From DASVSE01 sp036399715 (GTDB taxonomy: Bacteria; Bacteroidota; Rhodothermia; Rhodothermales; Rubricoccaceae), in the NCBI GenBank assembly GCA_036399715.1, contig DASWMO010000248.1:1-28911 (forward strand): 28,911 nt of DNA, given 5' to 3'. The position numbers were made by a program, and so were the translations under genes. Of the stretch, positions 7,724-14,944 are shown piece by piece. The notes under the pieces are model-generated. The model did not search any database. It was not told where the DNA came from and saw only the letters and a program-made list of their open reading frames with translations. Within the stretch, counting starts at the first letter, position 1; each line of letters starts with the position of its first letter.

Positions 7724-8572
7724 ATGCTCGCCCTCGACTCCGTGACCGTGCGGGCCGGCCAGGCCACGCTGCTCGACGCGCTCTCGCTGCACGTCGCGCC
7801 GGGCGAGGTCGTGGCCGTCGTCGGGCCGAACGGGGCGGGAAAGACGACGGCCCTCCGGGTGCTCGCCGGCGAGACCGTCCCTGCGAACGGCCGAGTACTG
7901 CTCGACGGCCGGCCGCTCGCCGAGACTCCTGCGGCCGCGCTCGCCCTGCGGCGGGCCGTGCTGCCGCAGGAGTCCGCCCTCGCGTTCGGCTTCACGGCCC
8001 TCGACGTCGTCCTGCTCGGACGGACGCCCCACCGTTCGACGCGCCGCGACGACCTCGCCGCTGCCGGGAGCGCGATGGCGCAGGCCGGCGTGGACGGCCT
8101 CGCCGACCGGCGCTACCCGACGCTCTCGGGCGGCGAGCGCCAGCGGGTCCACCTCGCACGAGCTCTCGCCCAACTCGACGGCACCGCCTCCGGCGATGGC
8201 GCCCCCGCCGGCCGCTACCTGCTGCTCGACGAGCCGACGAGCGCACTCGACCTCGGCCACCAGCACGCCGTCCTCAAAACGGCCCGCCGGCAGGCCGCCG
8301 AGGGCGTCGGCGTGCTCGCCGTCCTCCACGACCTCAACCTCGCGGCGCAGTATGCGGACCGGATCGCGGTCCTCGCCGCCGGCCGCCTCGTCGCCGTCGG
8401 TCCACCCCACGCCGTCCTCACGCCGACCATCGTGCGCTGCGCGTTCGGGATCACGGTCATGGTGACGGCCCACCCGTGTGCGGCCTGCCCGCTCGTCGTG
8501 CCCGTGCCCGACGGTGTCGATCTTGCGTTCGGCGCGCTCCCTGTGCTCGACCTTCCGACTCTCTCACTCTGA
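7724..8572 (+). CDS. hmuV: Heme ABC transporter ATP-binding protein
   Basis: The 282-aa ATPase has Walker A GPNGAGKT (34-41), Q-loop Gln82, ABC signature LSGGERQ (134-140), Walker B LLLDE (166-170), a D-loop SALD and switch His202 in VLHDLNLA. The sequence reads as HmuV rather than a general FecE-type ATPase. The C-terminal extension contains HPCAACPLV (250-258), a Cys-x-x-Cys next to a histidine, where relatives usually have a plain HP-PLVV stretch. It might bind heme or a metal (inference). The gene follows hmuU after 67 bp with a C/T-rich leader, and hmuS starts 5 bp after it. Confidence 0.92.
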   Translation: MLALDSVTVRAGQATLLDALSLHVAPGEVVAVVGPNGAGKTTALRVLAGETVPANGRVLLDGRPLAETPAAALALRRAVLPQESALAFGFTALDVVLLGRTPHRSTRRDDLAAAGSAMAQAGVDGLADRRYPTLSGGERQRVHLARALAQLDGTASGDGAPAGRYLLLDEPTSALDLGHQHAVLKTARRQAAEGVGVLAVLHDLNLAAQYADRIAVLAAGRLVAVGPPHAVLTPTIVRCAFGITVMVTAHPCAACPLVVPVPDGVDLAFGALPVLDLPTLSL

Positions 8573-8577
8573 CCCCG

Positions 8578-9633
8578 ATGACGGACCTCACGACCACTTT
8601 CTCCGACTACCGCGCCGCCAACCCCGCGGCGCGCATCCGCACGGCCGCGCAGGACCTCGGCGCGACCGAGGCCGAGCTCGTCGCGACGGGCGTCGACGGC
8701 GAGGCCGTGGCGCTCGCCGCGCCGGCCGGCGGGTGGCGCGCTCTCCTGCCCGAGCTCGAAGCGTTCGGCGACGTGATGGCGCTCACGCGCAACGACGCCT
8801 GCGTCCACGAGCGCCACGGCGTTTACCACACCTTCGACGTCGCGCTCCCGCACGGCATGGCCCTCGTCGCCAACGAGGAGATCGACCTGCGCCTCTTCTG
8901 CGCCCGGTGGGCGTCGGCCTTCGCCGTCGCGGCGGGCGAGCCGGGCAAGGAGCGCCGCAGCCTCCAGTTTTTCGACCGCCACGGCGACGCCGTCCACAAG
9001 GTCTTCCTGACGGCGGCGAGCGACCGCGCGGCCTACGACGCCTTCGTCGCCGCGCACCGTGCGCCCGCCGAGGCGCCGGGCCTGTCCGTCGTGCCGCGCC
9101 TGGCGCCCGTCGCTGACCGCCCCGACGCTGACATCGACGCCGACGCGTTCCTCGCCGGCTGGACCGCCCTGCAGGACACGCACGACTTTTTCCCGCTCCT
9201 CCGCGACCACGGCGTCGGGCGCGTGCAGGCGCTGCGCCTCGCTGAGGGCCGGTTCGCCGAGCGGACCGAGCCGACGGCCGTCCGCCGGGCGATCGAAGCC
9301 GCCGCGGCCGACGGCACGCCGATCATGGTGTTCGTCGGCAACCCGGGCGCGATCCAGATCCACACCGGGCCCGTCCAGAACCTGATGACGCGCGGGCCGT
9401 GGTTCAACGTCCTCGACGAGCGCTTCAACCTGCACCTCGACGAGACGCGCATCGCCGAGACGTATGTCGTCGTGAAGCCGACGGCCGACGGCGACGTGAC
9501 AGCCGTCGAGGCGTACGACGCGGCCGGCCAGCAGATCGTGCAGCTCTTCGGCAAGCGCAAGCCCGGCCTGCCCGAGCTCGGCGCGTGGCGCGACATCGTC
9601 GCCGGGCTGCCGCGGGCAGGCGTCGAGGCGTAG
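8578..9633 (+). CDS. hmuS: Heme-degrading/heme-trafficking factor, HmuS/HemS/ChuS family
   Basis: The 351-aa protein has the tandem-repeat fold of HemS/ChuS. The second repeat carries the heme-ligand histidine in LQDTHDFFPLL (His202), then GVGRVQALRLAEG, GPWFNVLDERFNLHLD, VVVKPTADGDV and LFGKRK, all typical of the family. The first repeat is recognisable by YHTFDVALPHG and FFDRHGDAVHKVFL. Family members either cleave heme to release iron or carry heme in the cytoplasm, and sequence alone cannot separate these. ATG at 8578 sits 5 bp after hmuV. Upstream in-frame codons only overlap hmuV. It completes a T-U-V-S operon, but no outer-membrane heme receptor gene is present here. Confidence 0.92.
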   Translation: MTDLTTTFSDYRAANPAARIRTAAQDLGATEAELVATGVDGEAVALAAPAGGWRALLPELEAFGDVMALTRNDACVHERHGVYHTFDVALPHGMALVANEEIDLRLFCARWASAFAVAAGEPGKERRSLQFFDRHGDAVHKVFLTAASDRAAYDAFVAAHRAPAEAPGLSVVPRLAPVADRPDADIDADAFLAGWTALQDTHDFFPLLRDHGVGRVQALRLAEGRFAERTEPTAVRRAIEAAAADGTPIMVFVGNPGAIQIHTGPVQNLMTRGPWFNVLDERFNLHLDETRIAETYVVVKPTADGDVTAVEAYDAAGQQIVQLFGKRKPGLPELGAWRDIVAGLPRAGVEA

Positions 9634-9695
9634 GCACCGCCGGACCACACAGCGACGCCCCCGGCACGTGGCCGAGGGCGTCGCGGGGCGGTGCC
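9633..9695 (+). terminator. Nested hairpin directly after hmuS
   Basis: An outer 8-bp stem (9633-9640 with 9688-9695) encloses a perfect 9-bp stem (9652-9660 with 9676-9684), which continues after one mismatch into a 4-bp stem (9662-9665 with 9671-9674) capped by 5 nt. It begins at the last base of the hmuS stop codon. No T run follows, so it may terminate weakly or protect the 3' end of the mRNA. The rest of the gap (9696-9868) holds no gene I can support. Confidence 0.5.
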
Positions 9696-9868
9696 CTCTC
9701 AGCAGCCCGACCGGAGCCGGCACCACTACACCGCCATGCGCGCCGGTTCCTGGTCGCCCCGACGCACGCCGGACTCTACGGCGGGGCGGTGCTCATCCGG
9801 AAGTTCACTCGGTGTCCATTCGGCATCCGGCCCGCCCGGACCGGCCGCCGCGTCGGCGCCGGCGCGTC

Positions 9869-9876
9869 TAGCTTGC
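9869..9876 (+). promoter_or_regulatory. Possible -7 element upstream of yicC
   Basis: TAGCTTGC keeps the TAnnTT half of the Bacteroidota -7 element but not the final TG. It lies 28 nt before the small upstream ATG at 9897 and 69 nt before the yicC ATG. The other candidates in this window lie 28-34 nt before their starts, so the distance fits the upstream ATG better. Confidence 0.25.
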
Positions 9877-9896
9877 GGCTCCCCTCCCCGCGCGCG

Positions 9897-9941
9897 ATGA
9901 TTCCGAGCACCACCGGGCCCCGTTACTGTCTGCCCCAATGA
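9897..9941 (+). other. 14-codon upstream frame mimicking the yicC start, overlapping it
   Basis: ATG at 9897 opens a frame encoding MIPSTTGPRYCLPQ whose TGA overlaps the yicC ATG (ATGA). Its first seven residues match the yicC start (MILSMTG) at five positions, and 17 of the first 21 bases are identical. It looks like a partial duplication of the yicC start, 41 bp upstream. It could be translated as a leader coupled to yicC or be a relic. Confidence 0.3.
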
Positions 9942-10852
9942 TTCTGAGCATGACCGGCTTCGGCCGTGGCACGCACCGCCTCGATGGCCCCGGTGGCGCC
10001 GTCGAGGCGGCCGTCGAGGTCCGCACGGTCAACGGCCGCGGGTCCGACGTGACGGTCCGGCTGCCGCGCGCGCTCGCCGCGCACGAGGCCGAGATCGCCG
10101 CCCGCGTCCGCGACCACATTGGCCGGGGCACGGCGACGGTCACCGTGACGACCGAGCAGGCCGCGGCGGGCGGCGCGCTCCGCGTCGATGCCGAGGCCGC
10201 GCGGGCCGTCGCCGAGACGCTGCGCGCGCTGCGCGACGCGGCCGGCCTGACGGCCTCGGAGGCCCCGATCACGCTCGACGCGCTCCTCCGCCCGCCCGAG
10301 GGCATGGCGCGCCCACTCACGACCGTGGCCCCGGACGACGCCGGCACCGGCGCCGACGCGTGGCCCGCCGTCGAGGCCGCCCTCGCCGAGGCGCTCGCGC
10401 AGCTCGACGCGATGCGGGCCGTCGAAGGCGCGGCGCTCGACCGCGACCTCCGCGCACGCCTCGCGACCCTAGAGCGGCTCGCGGGTGACGTCGAGGCGCG
10501 CGCGCCGCTGCGCGTCGCCGAGGCGCGGACGCGGCTCGCGGACCGCCTCGCGGAGATGCTCGGCGATACGCGCCTCGACCCCGTACGCCTCGAAACCGAG
10601 ATCGCGCTCCTCGCCGACCGCCTCGACGTGTCCGAGGAGGTCGTCCGCCTGCGGAGCCACCTCGCGCAGGCGACTGCCGCGCTCGACGGCGACGCCCCGG
10701 CTGGCCGCCGCCTCGGCTTTCTCGTCCAGGAGATCCTGCGCGAGGTCAACACGACGGGCTCGAAGGCGGGCGACACCGAGGTCGCGCACCTCGCCGTCGC
10801 GATGAAGGAAACCGTCGAGCAGATCCGCGAGCAGGCGGCTAACGTTGTCTGA
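9938..10852 (+). CDS. yicC: YicC-family endoribonuclease
   Basis: The 304-aa protein starts MILSMTGFGRG, the family N-terminus, followed by VEVRTVNGRG and RLPRAL. The C-terminal DUF1732 part has GFLVQEILREVNTTGSKAGD and IREQAANV at the very end. YicC proteins are Mn-dependent endoribonucleases implicated in sRNA turnover in Escherichia coli. The conserved yicC-gmk order is kept here, with gmk beginning 43 bp downstream. The overlapping 14-codon upstream frame may influence its translation. The middle of the protein (about 80-200) is alanine-rich and helical, as in relatives. Confidence 0.93.
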   Translation: MILSMTGFGRGTHRLDGPGGAVEAAVEVRTVNGRGSDVTVRLPRALAAHEAEIAARVRDHIGRGTATVTVTTEQAAAGGALRVDAEAARAVAETLRALRDAAGLTASEAPITLDALLRPPEGMARPLTTVAPDDAGTGADAWPAVEAALAEALAQLDAMRAVEGAALDRDLRARLATLERLAGDVEARAPLRVAEARTRLADRLAEMLGDTRLDPVRLETEIALLADRLDVSEEVVRLRSHLAQATAALDGDAPAGRRLGFLVQEILREVNTTGSKAGDTEVAHLAVAMKETVEQIREQAANVV

Positions 10853-10895
10853 GCGCATCGAGGGCGCCGCGTGCCCTCCCCCACTTCCACCCTCC

Positions 10896-11465
10896 ATGAA
10901 GCTCCTCGTGCTCACGGCCCCCTCCGGGGCGGGCAAGACGACGATCGCGCGGCGGCTCATGGCGGCCGTCCCGGGCCTCGTCTTTTCCGTCTCCGCGACG
11001 ACGCGCGCGCCGCGGCAGGGCGAGCGCGACGGCGTGGACTACCACTTTCTGACCCCCGGCGCGTTCGCCGAGCGCCTCGCCGCGGGCGAGTTCGTCGAGC
11101 ACGAGGAGGTGTATCCGGGGCGCTTTTACGGCACGCTCGCCCCGGACCTCGCCGCGCTCGCCGCGGCCCCAGGCACGCGCGCGGTCGTGCTGGACGTCGA
11201 CGTGAAGGGCGCGACGAGCGTCAAGCGGCTCTACGGCGACCGCGCGCTGACGCTGTTTATCCGCCCGCCGAGCCTCGCCGCGCTCGCCGACCGTCTGCGC
11301 GCGCGGGGGACGGAGACCGAGGCGCAGGTCGAGACGCGCCTCGACCGCGCCGAGATGGAGATGCGCGCCGCTCCGACGTTCGACGCTGTCATCGTCAACG
11401 ACGACCTCGACGCAGCCGTCGCCGAGACGGTCGCGCGCGTCGAGGCGTTTCTGGGCGCGCCGTGA
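10896..11465 (+). CDS. gmk: Guanylate kinase
   Basis: It phosphorylates GMP or dGMP to the diphosphate with ATP in the cytoplasm. The 189-aa protein has the usual family length, with P-loop APSGAGKT (8-15), the GMP-binding segment SVSATTRAPRQGERDG (31-46) with DYHFL, EFVEHEEVYPGRFYGT (65-80), and VVLDVDVKGA (97-106), which carries the Walker-B-like acid. ATG at 10896 was chosen because it places the P-loop at residue 8 and follows a C/T-rich leader. The frame extends upstream without family similarity. Confidence 0.96.
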   Translation: MKLLVLTAPSGAGKTTIARRLMAAVPGLVFSVSATTRAPRQGERDGVDYHFLTPGAFAERLAAGEFVEHEEVYPGRFYGTLAPDLAALAAAPGTRAVVLDVDVKGATSVKRLYGDRALTLFIRPPSLAALADRLRARGTETEAQVETRLDRAEMEMRAAPTFDAVIVNDDLDAAVAETVARVEAFLGAP

Positions 11466-11510
11466 TGCCGTCGCGCGTGGGCGAGATCGGCCTCGCCCTT
11501 CCGCCATTCT

Positions 11511-11544
11511 TTGCCCCCCGCCGCGCCGCCGCGGCGTACCCTGT
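11511..11544 (+). promoter_or_regulatory. Possible promoter for rpoZ-coaBC
   Basis: TTG (11511-11513) is followed after 23 nt by TACCCTGT (11537-11544), 33 nt before the rpoZ start. The spacing is at the upper limit of the Bacteroidota consensus and the -7 element is imperfect. The 104-bp gap between gmk and rpoZ makes an internal promoter plausible. Confidence 0.35.
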
Positions 11545-11569
11545 TCGGTTCCACTTCCGCTCCGACCCG

Positions 11570-11890
11570 ATGGCGATCAAGACCCTCGACACGACCGCGC
11601 TCGCGGCCGAGACCGGCAACCTCTACGAAACCGTCGCCATCCTCTCGCGGCGGGCGATGCAGATCTCGTCCAAGACCAAGCAGGAGCTCGACGCCAAGCT
11701 CGTCTACTTCGAGGACCTCTCGATGGACCCGGCCGACGAGATCCGCTCCAACGAGGACCAGCTGCGCATCTCGCTCGAGTACGAGCGCAAGCCCAAGGCG
11801 TCCGCCGCCGCCATCGAGGAGATGGAGTCCGGCGGGCTGTACTTCCGCAACCCCGCCCCGGCCGACCCGTCGGCCGAGCCGCAGGGCTAG
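11570..11890 (+). CDS. rpoZ: RNA polymerase omega subunit (Bacteroidota type)
   Basis: The 106-aa protein has the pattern of the Rpb6/omega family as found in Bacteroidota. The conserved N-terminal helix region includes NLYETVAILSRRAMQI (17-32), then KTKQELDAKLVYFEDL, and an acidic, poorly structured tail (79-106). Omega stabilises the beta' subunit during RNA polymerase assembly. Its place between gmk and coaBC supports the call, since rpoZ-coaBC is a common pair in the phylum and gmk-rpoZ is common across bacteria. The coaBC start codon follows the stop codon with no gap. Confidence 0.87.
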   Translation: MAIKTLDTTALAAETGNLYETVAILSRRAMQISSKTKQELDAKLVYFEDLSMDPADEIRSNEDQLRISLEYERKPKASAAAIEEMESGGLYFRNPAPADPSAEPQG

Positions 11891-13180
11891 GTGCCGCTCG
11901 CGGGCCCCGCGTCACTCGGCGCTGCGCCGCTCGCCGGCGCGAAGATCGTCCTCGGCGTTTCGGGGAGCATCGCGGCGTACAAGGCCGCCGAGCTCGTCCG
12001 CGCCCTCGGCCGCGCTGGCGCGGCCGTGCAGCCCGTGATGACGCCCGCGGCGACGCGCTTCATCCCCGCGCTGACGCTCTCAGTCCTCGCGGGCCGCGAG
12101 ACGCTCGTCGACCTCTTCCCAGACGGCGACCGGGGCGATGAAGGCGCTGCCGCGAGCGCGTGGACCAAGCACGTCGAGCTCGGCCTCTGGGCCGACGCCG
12201 TCGTGGTCGCGCCCGCGACGGCGCAGACAATGGCCACGCTCGCACACGGCTTCTGCGATTCGATGCTCGCGGCCGTCGTGCTGTCGGCCCGCTGCCCCGT
12301 CCTCGTCGCCCCGGCGATGGACCACGACATGTGGCACCATCCGGCGACGCAGCGCAACGTCGCCCGCCTCCGTACGGACGGCGTGCACATCGTCGAGCCG
12401 GCCGAGGGGCCGCTCGCGTCGGGCCTCGTCGGGCAGGGACGTCTGCCCGAGCCCGACGCGCTCGTCGCCGAGATCACGCGCTGGCTCGCGGAGCACCGCG
12501 CCCGCTCAGCGCCCGACCGCTCGCTCGCCGGAAGGACCGTCCTCGTCACGGCCGGCCCGACGCGCGAGGCCGCCGACCCCGTCCGCTTTCTCTCCAACGG
12601 CTCGACGGGCACGATGGGCTTCGAGATTGCCGCCGCCGCCGCCCGCCGCGGGGCGACCGTGACGCTCCTCGCCGGCCCCGTCGCCCTCGACACACCGCCC
12701 GGCGTGACGCGCATCGACGTCGTCACCGCCGACGACCTGCTCCGCGAGGCGCTCGCGCACGGCGCGGCCGACCTCGTCATCGCTGCCGCAGCCGTCTCGG
12801 ACTACGCCCCGGCTGACGTCTCAACGACCAAGCTCACCAAGACGGATGGCGAGTTGATCATGCGTCTGCGCCGCACGCCCGACGTGCTAGCCGCGCTCGG
12901 CGCACAGAAGCGCCCGGGCCAGACACTCGTCGGCTTCGCCCTCGAAACGCACGACGGCGAGGCGCACGCCTGCGCCAAGCTCGCCCGCAAAAACCTCGAC
13001 TGGATCGCGCTCAACGCCGCCGACGTACCCGGGGAAGGATTCGGCACGGGCACCAACCGCCTCGCGCTCCTGAGCGCCGATGGCCGCCGGGTCGACGTTC
13101 CGCTCGGCTCCAAGCGCGCCGTCGCTGAGGCACTCCTCGACGCCGTCACCGCGCCCGCCGTGTCCGCCACCGCCGCGTGA
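11891..13180 (+). CDS. coaBC: Bifunctional phosphopantothenoylcysteine decarboxylase / phosphopantothenate-cysteine ligase
   Basis: It catalyses two middle steps of coenzyme A synthesis. The flavin-dependent CoaC domain (about 17-200) shows GVSGSIAAYKA, catalytic His94 in TKHVELG, APATAQT and PAMDHDMW (141-148). The CoaB domain (about 215-420) has TAGPTREAADPVRFLSNGST, AAAVSDYAP and KLTK. Two positions differ from E. coli Dfp: the Asn of the PxMNxxMW motif is Asp144, and the reactive Cys of the flap is Ser177 (LASGLVGQGR). Similar substitutions are, from memory, usual in Bacteroidota. GTG directly follows the rpoZ TAG. About 16 residues precede the conserved core, so the true start could be slightly later. 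coaD lies at the far end of this window. Confidence 0.95.
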   Translation: MPLAGPASLGAAPLAGAKIVLGVSGSIAAYKAAELVRALGRAGAAVQPVMTPAATRFIPALTLSVLAGRETLVDLFPDGDRGDEGAAASAWTKHVELGLWADAVVVAPATAQTMATLAHGFCDSMLAAVVLSARCPVLVAPAMDHDMWHHPATQRNVARLRTDGVHIVEPAEGPLASGLVGQGRLPEPDALVAEITRWLAEHRARSAPDRSLAGRTVLVTAGPTREAADPVRFLSNGSTGTMGFEIAAAAARRGATVTLLAGPVALDTPPGVTRIDVVTADDLLREALAHGAADLVIAAAAVSDYAPADVSTTKLTKTDGELIMRLRRTPDVLAALGAQKRPGQTLVGFALETHDGEAHACAKLARKNLDWIALNAADVPGEGFGTGTNRLALLSADGRRVDVPLGSKRAVAEALLDAVTAPAVSATAA

Positions 13181-13917
13181 CGCGCGTACGCCGCCACGGC
13201 GTGACGTGCGCCCTCCCGCTCGCCCTGCTCGCTGCCGGCTGCATGACCGAGACGCCGCCCCCATCGGACACGCCTGTGCCGGGCACGCTCCGCGTTCTCG
13301 CCCTCGGCGACTCGTACACGATCGGCGAGGGCGTCGACGACGCCGAGCGCTGGCCGGTCCGCCTCGCCGCCGCCCTCCGCGCCGAGGGGATCCCGGTTGC
13401 CGACCCCGAGATCATCGCCACGACCGGCTGGACCGTCGCCGAACTCGACGCAGGCATCGATGTGGCGCAGCCTGCAGGGCCGTACGCGCTCGTGACGCTG
13501 CTCATCGGCGTCAACGACCAGTACCGCGGCGGCGACGCCGGGGCGTACCGCACGGCGTTCCGGGCGATGCTCGCGCGGGCAACCGGGTTCGCGGGCGGCG
13601 ACGCCCGGCGCGTCGTCGTCGTGTCGATTCCCGACTGGAGCGTGACGCCATTCGCGGCAGCCCGAGACCGCGCGCAGATCGCGTCCGCTATCGACGCCTT
13701 CAATACGGCCGCACAGGCGGAGGCACAGGCCGCGGGCGCGCGCTGGGCCGATGTGACCGCCGTCTCGCGCGAAACCGGCGCCGTCGAGGTCGCACCCGAC
13801 GGCTTGCACCCCTCCGGCGCGCAGTACGCGCTGTGGACCGGGATCGTGCTCCCCCACGCGCGCGCGGCCCTTGCCGACGAGACGCAGCGGGCCGGTTTTC
13901 ACCCGCGTTCTCAGTAG
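13177..13917 (+). CDS. SGNH/GDSL-family lipoprotein hydrolase
   Basis: This 246-aa protein has a lipoprotein signal ending LLAAGC (Cys22) and a Pro/Thr linker. SGNH block I is ALGDSYTIGEG (nucleophile Ser46), block III is IGVNDQYRGG (Asn113) and block V is DGLHPSG (Asp208, His211). It should be a lipid-anchored esterase or lipase/acetylesterase at the envelope. Its GTG overlaps the coaBC TGA in GTGA, so the two are translationally coupled, although no functional link to CoA synthesis is obvious. In many Bacteroidota a different gene follows coaBC. The substrate is unknown. Confidence 0.88.
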   Translation: MTRVRRHGVTCALPLALLAAGCMTETPPPSDTPVPGTLRVLALGDSYTIGEGVDDAERWPVRLAAALRAEGIPVADPEIIATTGWTVAELDAGIDVAQPAGPYALVTLLIGVNDQYRGGDAGAYRTAFRAMLARATGFAGGDARRVVVVSIPDWSVTPFAAARDRAQIASAIDAFNTAAQAEAQAAGARWADVTAVSRETGAVEVAPDGLHPSGAQYALWTGIVLPHARAALADETQRAGFHPRSQ

Positions 13918-13937
13918 CCCCCGCGGGGCGGCCCGGC

Positions 13938-13945
13938 TACATTGG
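13938..13945 (+). promoter_or_regulatory. Possible -7 element for the udg-dnaB operon
   Basis: TACATTGG fits TAnnTTTG at five of six fixed positions and lies 32 nt before the GTG start of the uracil-DNA glycosylase gene. No TTG is seen at the expected upstream distance. Confidence 0.3.
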
Positions 13946-13969
13946 CCGGTCCCTCGGACGCCCCCGCCT

Positions 13970-14911
13970 GTGACCGACCCGTCGCCCTCTGCTGCCGATC
14001 TGATCCGCGCGGCGCGGTCCGTGCTCGCGTTCCAGGGCCGCGTCTCGGGCCGCGTCCGCCACCTCGCTGGAGCCCATCCGGCCGACCCCGAGACAGTGTC
14101 GACCGAGGCCGTTTCACCCGAGACGGCTCATATAGAGGCAGCATTACCCATGGCGGTCGTCACGGAGGCGCCCGAGCGTCCGCCCTCCCCTGCGCTCGAC
14201 ACCGCCCCGCCCTCCGCCCTCCCGCCCTCCGCCGACGTGCCCGACCTCTTCGGCGCCCTGCCCGACCCGAGCCAGGACGCCAGCCTCTCGCCCTACGAGC
14301 GCATCGAGGCGCTCATCCCCGAGGGCTCGCCGCTGCACGCGATGACGTCGCTCGGCGAGATCCGCGACTACCTCGCCGCGAACGTCCTCATTCCCATCGA
14401 CGAGGGTCGCATCAACCCCGTCCTCGGCGTCGGCGACCCGAACGCGGATCTGATGGTGATCGGCGAGGCGCCCGGCGCCGACGAGGACCGCCTCGGGGAG
14501 CCGTTCGTCGGCCGCTCGGGGCAGCTGCTGGACAAGATTCTGGAGGCCGTCCTGTTCAAGCGCGAGCAGGTCTACATCACGAACATCCTCAAGAGCCGGC
14601 CGCCGAACAACCGCGACCCGCTCCCCGAGGAGGTCGCGGCGCACATGCCGGTCCTGTACAAGCAGATCGCGCTCGTCCGGCCCAAGATCCTGCTGGCCGT
14701 CGGCAAGAGCTCCGGCAACGCCCTCCTCGGCAAGACGGCATCCCTCGCCAACCTGCGCGGCTCGTTTCAGGACTTCTACGGCCTCCCGATGGTCGTGACG
14801 TACCACCCGGCCGCGCTCCTGCGCAACCCGCAGTGGAAGCGCCCGACGTGGGAGGACGTCAAGCTGCTCCGCACGCGCTACGACCAGTTGACGACGAAGG
14901 ACGCGGGCTAA
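13970..14911 (+). CDS. Family-4-like uracil-DNA glycosylase without cysteines
   Basis: The C-terminal 180 residues match family-4 uracil-DNA glycosylases: VIGEAPGADED (163-173), GEPFVGRSGQLLDKIL, VYITNILKSRPPNNRDP (201-217), and the second active-site motif TYHPAALLRNP (277-287). It should remove uracil from DNA for base excision repair. The four cysteines that hold the family's 4Fe-4S cluster are all absent: the N-terminal CxxC region reads NVLIPIDEGR, KCRPP is KSRPP (Ser209), and the later Cys is about Ala224. The whole protein has no cysteine. A Pro/Ala/Glu-rich extension of about 130 residues precedes the domain. GTG at 13970 was chosen for its position 32 nt after TACATTGG. dnaB follows 33 bp downstream. 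Confidence 0.88.
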   Translation: MTDPSPSAADLIRAARSVLAFQGRVSGRVRHLAGAHPADPETVSTEAVSPETAHIEAALPMAVVTEAPERPPSPALDTAPPSALPPSADVPDLFGALPDPSQDASLSPYERIEALIPEGSPLHAMTSLGEIRDYLAANVLIPIDEGRINPVLGVGDPNADLMVIGEAPGADEDRLGEPFVGRSGQLLDKILEAVLFKREQVYITNILKSRPPNNRDPLPEEVAAHMPVLYKQIALVRPKILLAVGKSSGNALLGKTASLANLRGSFQDFYGLPMVVTYHPAALLRNPQWKRPTWEDVKLLRTRYDQLTTKDAG

Positions 14912-14944
14912 CCACCCCGCTCACCGCTTTCCACATCCCCCTCG

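Noticed and set aside
6238..7995. A 585-codon minus-strand frame opposite hmuT-hmuU-hmuV
   Set aside because: The charged low-complexity translation is the antisense of three recognised heme transport genes.
7666..9633. A single frame that would fuse a long N-terminal part to HmuS
   Set aside because: The first 300 codons only overlap hmuV in another frame. The HmuS family starts near the ATG at 8578.
9696..9937. Small + strand genes in the hmuS-yicC gap
   Set aside because: Candidate frames are Arg/Pro/Ser-rich with no recognisable start context or domain. Only the 14-codon frame overlapping yicC is worth noting.
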